Shown piece by piece: positions 1-7,093 of a stretch of DNA of 18,332 bases. The notes beneath the pieces are model-generated. The model was given only the letters and a program-made list of their open reading frames with translations, searched no databases and was not told the DNA's origin. The stretch spans positions 1-18,332 of the forward strand of contig CBDVEQ010000028.1 of the NCBI GenBank assembly GCA_965373045.1, given 5' to 3'. The number at the start of each line of letters is the position of its first letter. The stretch's first letter is position 1. This DNA comes from DAOVDI01 sp965373045 (GTDB taxonomy: Bacteria; Acidobacteriota; Aminicenantia; Aminicenantales; Aminicenantaceae). The position numbers and the translations under genes were made by a program.

Positions 1-40
1 AAAAAACAACGAGGACAATAAAAAACAATCTTTTTTTCAT
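1..40 (-). CDS. Start of a secreted/outer-membrane protein, possibly BtuB-like receptor (partial)
   Basis: Only the first 13 codons are in the window. The ATG is at 40-38 on the minus strand, and a good Shine-Dalgarno sequence AGGAGT (51-46) lies just upstream. The visible peptide MKKRLFFIVLVVF is a typical start of a Sec signal peptide: Lys/Lys/Arg followed by a hydrophobic run. The gene lies directly downstream of a cobalamin riboswitch and of btuFDC, so a TonB-dependent cobalamin receptor (BtuB) is the natural guess. The identity cannot be shown from 13 residues; another B12-regulated exported protein is equally compatible. The gene continues beyond the left edge. Confidence 0.5.
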   Translation of the reverse strand, partial: MKKRLFFIVLVVF

Positions 41-62
41 TTAAAACTCCTATTGCATATTG

Positions 63-170
63 TCCCCGTTCAGGATGGTTTCCCTGTAGCAGACAGTTGC
101 CGGGCTGGCTGTCTTTTACGGGGAAATTTGGCAGGAAAAACCAACCCTACCTTCCTCCCGAAGACGGGTT
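63..170 (-). promoter_or_regulatory. Possible riboswitch expression platform (competing hairpins)
   Basis: This lies between the riboswitch aptamer and the start codon at 40. On the minus strand AACCC (170-166) can pair with GGGTT (147-143), followed by a five-T run (140-136), like an intrinsic terminator. CCCG (168-165) can instead pair with CGGG (160-157) across a TCTT loop, so the two pairings exclude each other. Nearer the gene, ACAGGG-rich sequence is enclosed by TCCCCGT (124-118) paired with ACGGGGA (69-63), with an inner stem AGACAG (114-109)/CTGTCT (96-91). These pairings are seen by eye only; no folding energy was computed. Confidence 0.35.
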
Positions 171-175
171 ATTCT

Positions 176-325
176 GGTTTCAGGGAGGTCTCCTGACTCT
201 CGGATCATTCTCTTTCCAGGCCTTCCCATTCTCTTCCGGGAACAGTGGCATATTCTGGAAATTGTCCTCGATTACAGTAGCGGGGGCTGTGTTCGTATTT
301 CACGAACTTCCCTCTTCCTGAAACC
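176..325 (-). promoter_or_regulatory. Cobalamin (adenosylcobalamin-type) riboswitch
   Basis: Read on the minus strand, the conserved blocks of the cobalamin aptamer occur in order. A P1 strand GGTTTCAG (325-318) is followed by the GAGGGAAG region (about 314-307) and the core ACAGCCCCCGCTACTGTAA (290-272, family consensus GCYGCCCCCGCAACUGUAA). Then come GCCACTG (249-243), GGGAAGG (227-221) and the B12 box GAGAGTCAGGAGACCTC (201-185). The P1 closing strand CTGAAACC (183-176) pairs perfectly with the first strand. It is oriented to control the gene that starts at 40, not btuC, which ends at 393. A possible -35 TTGACT lies at 365-360, but I see no well-spaced -10, so the promoter is unclear. Confidence 0.92.
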
Positions 326-392
326 GGAAGTAATTTATGCTGTCATGAAATATAGACTAAGTCAAGTTTAAACTCGCGATAATAGAGGTCTC

Positions 393-1382
393 TTATTTCC
401 CGATGCGGGATATCAAAAGATAGATGAATAACGGCCCCCCGATCAACGCGGTAATGATGCCGACAGGAAGCTCTGTAGGAGCTAAAACAGTTCTTGCCAG
501 TGCGTCACATACAGCCAGAGACGCTCCCCCAAGAAAAAAAGAACCAATTAAAACCAGGCGTTGGTCATAACCGCTGAGTCTTCGCACTGCATGTGGCACG
601 ATCAGCCCCACAAAACCGATCGGGCCGACCAGAGATACGACCGCGGCAGTAGCAAGCCCCCCTCCAATAAAAACGTCCCTCTGGACGATTCTGACATCCA
701 CGCCATGTCCGAGAGCCATCTCTTCCCCCAAAGCAATATGATTAAGGTCGTTCGCATGAAGGAAAAGGATTCCTATCCCGGGAAGAAGGATGGGAAAGAG
801 GGAGCTTAGCTCATGAAACCCGACAACATCTATCCCTCCCATCATCCACCTCTGGAACACTACCAGGGCATTAGGGCTGGAAAGATAGGTCAGAAGGAGG
901 ATCCCGCCTCCGCACATGATGCTGATCGTCACACCTGCCAGGAGCAATGTGTATATGGACACTCCACCCTGGCGATGGGCAAGCCTGTAGATGAGAGTAA
1001 GACTGAGAGAAGCCCCGAGGACTGCCAGGATCTGGAGGGTGCTGAAGGGACCCCATGTCAGCAAGAGTTTTGGTATGGATATGGCAATAAAGGCCCCAAG
1101 AGCAGCGCCTCCGCTGACCCCTAATGTAAATGGCTCGACCAGTGGATTCCGGAATAGAACCTGGAACGCGGCCCCGACGACCGCAAGCGCTCCTCCAGCC
1201 AGAAGGCCCAGAATCACACGTGGTAATCTCTGAAGCCAGAAGATACTGCCGTCCGGGGTATTGTTCCCACTCAAAAACTGGATAATTTTTCCCGGATCGA
1301 TAGATTCCGGTCCGATCCAGGGTAAAACCAAAAACACACTCAGAAACAGAAGTCCATATAAAATAACCGCCCTGGTTTTCAT
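393..1382 (-). CDS. btuC: Cobalamin-type ABC importer, permease subunit (FecCD family)
   Basis: This is a 329-aa polytopic inner-membrane permease of the FecCD/BtuC family, which handles cobalamin, haem or ferric siderophores. The first TM follows a short N-terminus (MKTRAVILYG). Family motifs include RLPR near residue 52, the RNPLVEPFTLGVSGGA stretch after TM2, and GPIGFVGLIVPH in the last third, the region that contacts the ATPase. The C-terminus PVGIITALIGGPLFIYLL is also typical. Length is normal for the family. The ATG overlaps the btuD stop in an ATGA, with GGAG about 10 nt upstream, indicating translational coupling. The nearby cobalamin riboswitch favours B12 as substrate; sequence alone does not exclude a siderophore. 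The gene ends 67 nt before the riboswitch aptamer. Confidence 0.85.
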   Translation of the reverse strand: MKTRAVILYGLLFLSVFLVLPWIGPESIDPGKIIQFLSGNNTPDGSIFWLQRLPRVILGLLAGGALAVVGAAFQVLFRNPLVEPFTLGVSGGAALGAFIAISIPKLLLTWGPFSTLQILAVLGASLSLTLIYRLAHRQGGVSIYTLLLAGVTISIMCGGGILLLTYLSSPNALVVFQRWMMGGIDVVGFHELSSLFPILLPGIGILFLHANDLNHIALGEEMALGHGVDVRIVQRDVFIGGGLATAAVVSLVGPIGFVGLIVPHAVRRLSGYDQRLVLIGSFFLGGASLAVCDALARTVLAPTELPVGIITALIGGPLFIYLLISRIGK

Positions 1383-2179
1383 GAGCTTTTCTCCGGTCCG
1401 ATCCTGGGAAGCACAGCAGGCCTGTTAGATTCAGGGTGCTTGTTCAGTAATAGACCGTCTCCGTACACTTTTTTTAAAACAGAAGAATCAAGCACTTCTC
1501 CGGGAGTTCCGGATCTGAAACATTTTCCCTCAAGAAGTAAGATCAGCCGGTCGCTGAACAATGATGCCATATTCAAGTCATGAGTCACAACTCCGATTCC
1601 CAGTCCGTCTGAAGCCAGTTCGCGAAGAAGACGGAAAAAATAAACCTGCCTGTGAATGTCCAGAGCGCTTGTCGGTTCATCCAGCAAGAGGATATCCGGT
1701 TCCTGCGCCAGGACCGAAGCGAGAAAAACCCGCTTTTTTTCTCCCCCTGAAAGACTGGAAAGCCTGCGGTGTTTGAATTCTGTCAGATCCGTCCGTTCCA
1801 GGCTTCGAATAACAGCCCTTTGATCCGGTTCTTTGAAGGCGCCGAATCCCTTGATATATGGATATCTTCCCATCCGGACAATATCTTCCACCGTATAATC
1901 GTAAACACTGATCAGTTCTTGCGGGAGGTATCCCATGTATCTTGCAATGGTTCTTCTGTCCATTTGTTTCAGGTCAGAACCTGCCAGATATACATCCCCC
2001 TTTTTAGGGCTCAATACACCGGCAGCAATACGAAGCAGTGTGCTCTTCCCCGAGCCGTTGGGTCCGATGATCCCCACGACTTCACCGGGTATGATAGTTA
2101 GCCCGGATAAGGACAGTTCCCACTCGGAATCAGGATAACAATGGTAAATGTCTCGAAGCTCGATGATCGGCCTATTCAT
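1379..2179 (-). CDS. btuD: Cobalamin-type ABC importer, ATPase subunit
   Basis: This is a 266-aa ABC ATPase that powers the BtuC permease from the cytoplasmic side. All nucleotide-binding motifs are intact: Walker A GPNGSGKS (residues 39-46), Q-loop Gln87, signature LSGGE (143-147), Walker B ILLLDEP (163-169) and switch His200. I chose the ATG at 2179 (MNRPIIELRD), which has AGAGG seven bases upstream and places the first beta-strand at the usual position. A longer reading frame back to 2266 would add about 29 residues with no family counterpart, entirely inside btuF. The start overlaps the btuF stop by 8 nt (ATGAATAG), and the gene ends in a 4-nt overlap with btuC, so the three are co-translated. 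Confidence 0.87.
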   Translation of the reverse strand: MNRPIIELRDIYHCYPDSEWELSLSGLTIIPGEVVGIIGPNGSGKSTLLRIAAGVLSPKKGDVYLAGSDLKQMDRRTIARYMGYLPQELISVYDYTVEDIVRMGRYPYIKGFGAFKEPDQRAVIRSLERTDLTEFKHRRLSSLSGGEKKRVFLASVLAQEPDILLLDEPTSALDIHRQVYFFRLLRELASDGLGIGVVTHDLNMASLFSDRLILLLEGKCFRSGTPGEVLDSSVLKKVYGDGLLLNKHPESNRPAVLPRIGPEKSS

Positions 2180-3107
2180 TAAAAACCTCTGGATGAATGA
2201 TGCGGGCAAGATGTTCTGCTGTCTGGGCAACCCGAACGCCTGGAATAAGAAGATAATCATCCGCAAGAAAATAGACCTTCCCTTTTTTTACGGCTGTCAG
2301 AATGGAAAGCTTGTTCCAATCCTGTTTCATAAACTCAAGTTTGCCTGCAGGAAGACCGCTTATCTCAATGATCAATTCAGGCTGCCTTTTAACCAGGGCT
2401 TCCTTCGAGATTTGCGGATATTTTCCTTTGACATCGGAAAATATATTGATTCCTCCTGCACTGGTTATCAATTCATGTAGAAACGTTCCTTTTCCCGCGG
2501 TCATAATCCCAGTTAAACCTCCGGGTGTATGACCCAGGCTTAAAAAAACAGTTCGTTTTTTCCTTCCCCGGACTTTTCTCCTAATCTCCTGAAGCCCTTC
2601 TGTGATCGATTTGGCCAATTTTTCTGCCCTCGCTTCAACCTTCAGTGTTTTTCCGAGAAAAAGCACGGCTTCAGGAATATCATCGAGCCTTTCGATCTGA
2701 ACAGAGAGAAACCGGATCCCATGTTCCCTGCAGAAAGCGGCCATGGATTGATGGTGTCCCTGGGTTAGAAAAAGATCAGGTTTAAGCGCCAGGATCCGCT
2801 CCCGATGAGGGTCGATCAAGCCTCCGATCACAGATTTTTCCTGGACCTCCTCAGGATATTTGCTGAATTGACTGACCCCGACAACTCTGTCTCCGCATTC
2901 TAGAGCAAACACGATCTCCGCTATTCCAGGCGTCGCACAAATTATGCGCTGTGGATTTCCATATTCCCCATTTTTTTGATCCTGTAAACTCCCATAAGAC
3001 GGAATGGAAGGATTGTTTTCCAGCCGGGATAAAAAGACAGAAATGAGGATTCCGACAACAACAAAGAATAATATCCAGAGGAAAGAAAAATAGCGTCTTT
3101 TTATCAT
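2172..3107 (-). CDS. btuF: Cobalamin-type ABC importer, substrate-binding protein
   Basis: This is a 311-aa class III (BtuF/FhuD-type) periplasmic binding protein. An N-terminal hydrophobic segment (about residues 8-27) follows MIKRR. No lipobox cysteine is visible, so it is either a cleaved signal peptide or a membrane anchor. The first lobe has the usual pattern RIICATPGIAEIVFAL, then GDRVVGVSQFSKYPEE, the IGGLIDP loop and ILALKPDLFLTQGHH. The second lobe contains the PGGLTGIMTAGKGTFLHELI stretch, matching the family 'G..s..nelI..aGG.N' region. It is the first gene of btuFDC. Its start has only a GGGG-like Shine-Dalgarno sequence, which lies in the 3' arm of a hairpin at 3113-3138. Ferric-siderophore or haem binding is the alternative; the riboswitch context favours B12. 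Confidence 0.82.
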   Translation of the reverse strand: MIKRRYFSFLWILFFVVVGILISVFLSRLENNPSIPSYGSLQDQKNGEYGNPQRIICATPGIAEIVFALECGDRVVGVSQFSKYPEEVQEKSVIGGLIDPHRERILALKPDLFLTQGHHQSMAAFCREHGIRFLSVQIERLDDIPEAVLFLGKTLKVEARAEKLAKSITEGLQEIRRKVRGRKKRTVFLSLGHTPGGLTGIMTAGKGTFLHELITSAGGINIFSDVKGKYPQISKEALVKRQPELIIEISGLPAGKLEFMKQDWNKLSILTAVKKGKVYFLADDYLLIPGVRVAQTAEHLARIIHPEVFNE

Positions 3108-3112
3108 TTGAA

Positions 3113-3138
3113 AGCCCCGTCACATATAGCACGGGGCT
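3113..3138 (-). terminator. Perfect 8-bp hairpin between the MFS gene and btuF
   Basis: AGCCCCGT and ACGGGGCT form a perfect 8-bp stem around a 10-nt loop. On the minus strand it lies downstream of the MFS gene stop (3191) and ends 5 nt before the btuF ATG. The tail after the stem is only TTCAA, so it would be a weak intrinsic terminator in either direction. The only Shine-Dalgarno-like bases for btuF (GGGG) are in the stem, so an effect on btuF translation is equally possible. Confidence 0.35.
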
Positions 3139-3190
3139 CTGTTTATGTCAAAATGAATGAAGCAACAATGGCAAGCTTTCCTGCTTTACT

Positions 3191-4834
3191 TTAACTGGTA
3201 GAACCTGAGGGCAACTCCAATCCGTATCCCTGTTTTTTATCGGCTTTTTTAAGCATATATGCAAGCAAGACGGAAACAACACCTAAGATAACCAGCATCA
3301 ATATCGGATAGGTATAATTATATGGAGGTATTTCTCCTAGACTTCTAAGTTCCTGTATCTTTACACTAATTTCTCCTCCCGACAAACCCTGTGCTTCCAA
3401 ACCTTTTACTGTCTCCTGTATTTTACTGACTACAGAGGGATTAACTAAATCCAAAAATTTCCCAATTCCCCAAAAGAATGCGAGAAGTCCCCAATTTTGG
3501 ATGGTGAACATCGTGGCATAGGCGGTACCCAATTGCTTTTTCTTAACAATTTTGGCAACCGAGGGCCACATGGCAGCAGGAAGCAAGGAGAAAGCAATCC
3601 CGAGACTCACCAGGCCCAGATAACCCAGGGCAACAATATTAAATACAGAAAGAGAAAGGTGTGCAAAAATCAAGAGCAGGGAGCCCAGCATCATGACAGA
3701 AGCAGCCTTTCCTTTTTTATCCACCATATTTCCGAAAATGGGTGTGAATAAAATCGTGCCCATCGGTATTAAACTGGCAACTTTGGGTCCGTTTTTCATC
3801 CACACAGCCAGAGTGTCTTTGAGAATGTAAATAAAACACACAAAACAAACGAATAGGATCACCAGAGAAATTATTTTTCCTGTTTTGTTTTTTATATTTC
3901 TCGGCACTAAAGAAAACGCAAGACCAAACATAAACAACACGATAAATATCAGAGCATTGCCTAAAGCGATACTTCCGAACACGATTATCTTCGGACTGGA
4001 TTCAGGCAGACTGAGAGTAAACCCGTATTTATTGACCAAAAGGTCGGCTGCATACTGAATAAAGGGAAATACAGCTGAATAAAAAGCAACGCAGAGCAGT
4101 GAAATAAGGATAAAGGATTTGTTGGTTATCAATTTGACAAAATCGGATAATTTGAACTGTTCTTCTTCCTCTTTCGAACCTTCCGCTCCTTCTTTCATTT
4201 GTTTATCGAGCTTCACATCAAACATTATATAGACAACAAACATTATCAAACCAATGCCTATAAGTGTGGCGGCAAAAGTAATAGCCGGGGGAACCATCCC
4301 GTGACCGATATCAGGAGACAGGGCTATTCCCATGGCCGAGCCTAATCGTCCAAAGGCCATGCTTATTGCCATGGCCAGGGCAAGCTCATAGCCCTTGAAC
4401 CATTTAACAATAGTTCGCAGTACGACCACACATATAACTTCCAATCCTATGCCAAACAATATTCGCCCGATTATCATGATAGTTAATCGTGTTGAAGGAT
4501 CGTCTGATAAAACACCGCTTGCGCCCATTGCGGTGATCGCGGCTCCTGTTGTGGCTATGATCCCATATAAAATTCCCGAGACCCGAATACCCCATTTGTC
4601 GAGAATGATTCCCCCAAGAATAATCATACCAAAAACATTGGCAATTGTGGTTAATCCTATTAACTCTCCATATTGCGTAGAGGTGATACCCATCTGGCTT
4701 TCCATCAAGGTCTTTAATCCTGAAAAGAAATCCTGGAACCAATACGTGCCAAACATAAACCCACTGGTTAATAACAATACAGTCCATCGTAAAAAGGCAG
4801 AATCTCTTAAAGTCTCTTTTAGTTTTGCTGTCAT
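3191..4834 (-). CDS. Major facilitator superfamily transporter
   Basis: This is a 547-aa polytopic inner-membrane protein with MFS architecture. The first half has TM1 near residues 15-30, then a DKWGIR loop equivalent to the MFS motif A (D-R/K-x-G-R/K). The second half has the matching DKKGKAASVM loop. A central charged cytoplasmic loop (about 205-230, KEGAEGSKEEEEQ) separates the halves. A long soluble loop before the last TM (about 475-515) is also present. The overall style, with FGSIALGNALIFIVLF and LLPAAMWPSVAKIV in the second half, reminds me of the MFSD1-like MFS branch rather than of sugar or nitrate transporters, but I cannot name a substrate. The ATG is preceded by AAGGAAGG. It diverges from the gene at 5011 across a 176-nt AT-rich gap. 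Confidence 0.75.
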   Translation of the reverse strand: MTAKLKETLRDSAFLRWTVLLLTSGFMFGTYWFQDFFSGLKTLMESQMGITSTQYGELIGLTTIANVFGMIILGGIILDKWGIRVSGILYGIIATTGAAITAMGASGVLSDDPSTRLTIMIIGRILFGIGLEVICVVVLRTIVKWFKGYELALAMAISMAFGRLGSAMGIALSPDIGHGMVPPAITFAATLIGIGLIMFVVYIMFDVKLDKQMKEGAEGSKEEEEQFKLSDFVKLITNKSFILISLLCVAFYSAVFPFIQYAADLLVNKYGFTLSLPESSPKIIVFGSIALGNALIFIVLFMFGLAFSLVPRNIKNKTGKIISLVILFVCFVCFIYILKDTLAVWMKNGPKVASLIPMGTILFTPIFGNMVDKKGKAASVMMLGSLLLIFAHLSLSVFNIVALGYLGLVSLGIAFSLLPAAMWPSVAKIVKKKQLGTAYATMFTIQNWGLLAFFWGIGKFLDLVNPSVVSKIQETVKGLEAQGLSGGEISVKIQELRSLGEIPPYNYTYPILMLVILGVVSVLLAYMLKKADKKQGYGLELPSGSTS

Positions 4835-5010
4835 TTTCCTTCCTTATACGGCTTGGATTAGATAATTTCTTTTTTTCATACTGAATGAACATATCACATA
4901 AAAAACATCGGGGTCAATTATAAAAAAGATGGAGATTAAACTAAAAAAAACAGTATAGTAATCCTTCACAAACCTTCAATCAAAAAACAGAACGTAGAAA
5001 AGGAGATAGT

Positions 5011-5553
5011 ATGACTCAACACAATACACAGAAGAAAAGACATCATCATAGAGATGATCTTATTGGAGAACATGCGGCCGGCGATGCCGGACAGATGGTG
5101 CTGGCCTTCATGTTTATGGCGATATGGATACTCGACACATTCTTTCTAAAATATACAATTTTCCTGAATCACTATGTGCCGCTTGTTGTTAAAATACCAA
5201 TTGGGGTAGTTTTATTAATCCTGTCGGGCTATCTGGCAAGAACGGGTCTATCTATTGTATTCGGTGAAAAGAGAGAAAAACCTTGCGTGATCAGGAAAAG
5301 CGTGTTTAATGTCATAAGGCATCCAATATACCTGAGTGAGATCCTTCTTTATCTTGGTCTTCTGATGCTGAGTATATCACTGGCTGCTGCTGTGGTGTGG
5401 GTTATTGCGATCGGGTTCTTACATTATATTTCGCGCTACGAAGAAAGACAGCTGCTTGCCCATTTTGGCGAGAAGTATGAACAATACATGCAGGACGTGC
5501 CAATGTGGATCCCGCTGCTGCGGAAGAAAAGACCGGGGTCTCCTGACAAATAA
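5011..5553 (+). CDS. Isoprenylcysteine carboxyl methyltransferase / phospholipid methyltransferase family membrane protein
   Basis: This 180-aa integral membrane protein has three to four predicted TM segments (about residues 28-48, 56-76, 107-135). The C-terminal half carries the ICMT/PEMT-family signature: RHPIYLSE, where the RHPxY motif contributes to SAM binding, followed by RYEERQLLAHFGEKYEQY and a terminal P-W-I-P. Members transfer a methyl group from SAM to isoprenylcysteine, lipids or small hydrophobic acceptors; the acceptor here is unknown. The N-terminus is His-rich (RHHHRDD). The start is supported by AAAGGAGA seven bases upstream. It is the only plus-strand gene in the left half, convergent with the porin gene at 5910. 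Lipid methylation would fit the lipid-headgroup enzymes nearby, but that link is inference. Confidence 0.75.
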   Translation: MTQHNTQKKRHHHRDDLIGEHAAGDAGQMVLAFMFMAIWILDTFFLKYTIFLNHYVPLVVKIPIGVVLLILSGYLARTGLSIVFGEKREKPCVIRKSVFNVIRHPIYLSEILLYLGLLMLSISLAAAVVWVIAIGFLHYISRYEERQLLAHFGEKYEQYMQDVPMWIPLLRKKRPGSPDK

Positions 5554-5749
5554 TGTCCTATGGCTTCCTCCTCAACACTCTTTATTAGCCTGGATGCTAT
5601 ATAAAAAGTTATGTTAGGTTAGCGGCAGTTTTTATGAATAATTCAGAGACTGCTTTATTCACGAGTCGATATGCACGGCGTGGCGCATGAAGCCGTATTC
5701 ATATACTGCGAATGCGCCGCAACAAAGCAGATCGGCTTGCCCATAGGGT

Positions 5750-5891
5750 AAAAAGTTGCGATAATAAAAATAGGATTCGAGGGGTCTAGGGGTCGAGTGA
5801 AAAGAAAAAATATAGGAATTTATTTTAAAGCACTTGAATCCTTGAACCCTTGAATCCTCGAACCCTTTTTTTTAACGTATCGCAAATTTTT
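5750..5891. mobile_element. MITE-like element with 14-bp imperfect terminal inverted repeats
   Basis: The left end AAAAAGTTGCGATA (5750-5763) and the right end TATCGCAAATTTTT (5878-5891) are inverted copies matching at 13 of 14 positions. The 142-nt unit has no coding capacity and encloses the long hairpin at 5772-5858. A shorter 69-nt unit with the same ends occurs at 13923-13991. I cannot identify target-site duplications, so a non-mobile palindromic repeat is also possible. Confidence 0.4.
5772..5873. terminator. Long wobble-paired hairpin, probable bidirectional terminator
   Basis: The arms 5772-5799 and 5831-5858 can pair over 28 nt; most mismatches are G-U in RNA. The right arm is built of octamers TTGAATCC, TTGAACCC, TTGAATCC, TCGAACCC (5834-5865) and is followed by eight T residues (5866-5873). 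On the minus strand the stem is followed by ATTTTTATTAT. It lies between two convergent genes (ending at 5553 and 5910), where a two-way terminator is expected. The T run starts seven bases after the stem, which is not ideal. Confidence 0.5.
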
Positions 5892-5909
5892 ATGAATAAA
5901 GTAGGTCAG

Positions 5910-7058
5910 TTAAAAATAATAAGCACACTGAATAAGAAACATATTATTTTCAGGTTTGGAAATCCCAGAAGGCATTTTTTCGTTTTTAAGAATGTAGTTC
6001 AATTGAATTTTCGTGTGATGCCCTTCAAAAAAATAATTGAAGCCCAAAGTTAACCATTTATCCTTAAGTTGACCCACTGGGCCAAGCAGCAGGTTGTCTT
6101 TATCAAAATCCAAGAATTCAAAACGGACGGTCACTTCCGCTTTTCTGGGGATTATCATATATCCTCCCTGGAGGGTATATGTATCTTGTGACGCATCATT
6201 CACCTGATCCGTCACATCCCACCAAGAAAAATCTCGATGAAGGTATTCAAAAGTGCAAGCAAAACCTTTAAATTTCAAAGCCGCATCTCCTCCGAACACC
6301 GATGTTTTCTTTATTTGGGCCGCGCCCAGAGTATGCCCTCCACTCGGAGAATCATCAGAAGTATAGAAATTGATACCAAAACCTAAAAGAGCATGTTCCA
6401 GATCTTCCAAATAAGACTGGCTCAATTTCATGATTCCAAAGGGATGAAAGTCTATTCTCCCGGCAAAAAGGAATTTGTTGTTTTCACTATTGGCCCCGGT
6501 ATCAATATGATATACCTTAACTTTTCCCATCATCCCATCGGCAAGTTTCGATACAGTGCTGCTGTTAACAGCTCCGTTATAAATACCTGCCTGATATTCA
6601 ATTTTTTTATCCAATGCGAAACCTTGTATGCCGACTCCCACCTGACGAAAAGGAGCAAATTCAGAAGTGCGGCTCCTCTCAACCATTTGAAGGTATTTTG
6701 AGGAGTTTAAAGCTTCGCGGGAGAAGGGGACATGTTTTTGTCCGACAAAAATACTTATTCCTTTGGGATTAAAGCGCAGATAGGCGTCCTTTAACGTAAA
6801 ACTTTGTTTTCCAGCTTCAAACTGGATTTTTATGCTTGCCCAGTCAGACAGTACGGATTGGAAGGATAGCCGTGCTCTTCGAATTAAAAGGCGGCTGGTT
6901 GAGGGGGCAGAATCCACAAATTGATACTGGGTCTGCAGTCTCCCTCCTATCGTAAAAAGTGAAGATTTTGTCTCTACTGTTTTTCCATTAACAGAAGAGA
7001 ATGCAGTAAACAGAAGAAACAAAAGTGTAAATAATGAGAGAAAGTTTTTCTTTTTCAT
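5910..7058 (-). CDS. Phosphate-selective porin O/P family outer-membrane protein
   Basis: This 382-aa protein has a clear Sec signal peptide: MKKKNF, a hydrophobic run, then a likely cut after SSVNG near residue 25. The mature part starts with FTIGGRLQTQYQF and continues with alternating beta-strands, including RLLIRRARLSFQSVLSDW, KIQFEAG, KDAYLRFNP and FVGQKHVPFSREAL. This is the pattern of the OprO/OprP porin family: arginine-rich early strands, then a G-Q/K-x-x-x-P-F-S segment. It ends in aromatic YYF, as expected for BAM-recognised barrels. OprP conducts phosphate and OprO pyrophosphate; related porins carry other anions, so the substrate is inferred only loosely. It is the last gene of the operon-like run, 35 nt after the PhnD-PhnE fusion, with AAAGGAT before its ATG. 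A phosphorylated or phosphonate solute would fit the upstream importer. Confidence 0.8.
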   Translation of the reverse strand: MKKKNFLSLFTLLFLLFTAFSSVNGKTVETKSSLFTIGGRLQTQYQFVDSAPSTSRLLIRRARLSFQSVLSDWASIKIQFEAGKQSFTLKDAYLRFNPKGISIFVGQKHVPFSREALNSSKYLQMVERSRTSEFAPFRQVGVGIQGFALDKKIEYQAGIYNGAVNSSTVSKLADGMMGKVKVYHIDTGANSENNKFLFAGRIDFHPFGIMKLSQSYLEDLEHALLGFGINFYTSDDSPSGGHTLGAAQIKKTSVFGGDAALKFKGFACTFEYLHRDFSWWDVTDQVNDASQDTYTLQGGYMIIPRKAEVTVRFEFLDFDKDNLLLGPVGQLKDKWLTLGFNYFFEGHHTKIQLNYILKNEKMPSGISKPENNMFLIQCAYYF

Positions 7059-7093
7059 TGTTTAATCCTTTAAATCCATATTTTTTTATTTTC

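Larger units (their letters stand above)
5554..5909. repeat. Gene-free repeat mosaic between convergent genes (copy 1)
   Basis: I see no gene in this 356-nt stretch. It holds blocks that recur at 13647-14004. TTTTTATGAATAATTCAG (5629-5646) matches 13987-14004. ATTCACGAGTCGA (5657-5669) matches 13647-13659. A 35-nt block at 5729-5763 matches 13902-13936 with 33/35 identities. A 23-nt block at 5877-5899 (GTATCGCAAATTTTTATGAA...) matches 13977-13999 exactly. All pairs are in the same orientation. Between the blocks lies a long hairpin with octamer tandems. Confidence 0.85.

Noticed and set aside
97..321. Plus-strand open frame of 74 codons at the left edge
   Set aside because: It runs through the cobalamin riboswitch on the opposite strand; the base pattern is explained by the aptamer and the frame has no ribosome-binding site.
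561..1233. Several plus-strand open frames of 80-103 codons
   Set aside because: They are antisense to btuC, whose frame has clear family motifs; no start signals or domain-like sequence.
2180..2266. Longer btuD start at 2266
   Set aside because: The extra 29 residues lie wholly in btuF and have no ATPase-family counterpart; the ATG at 2179 has a good ribosome-binding site and normal domain position.
4395..4892. Open frames of about 160 codons on both strands at the 5' end of the MFS gene
   Set aside because: Shadow frames of the MFS gene; translations are low-complexity mixtures without family features.
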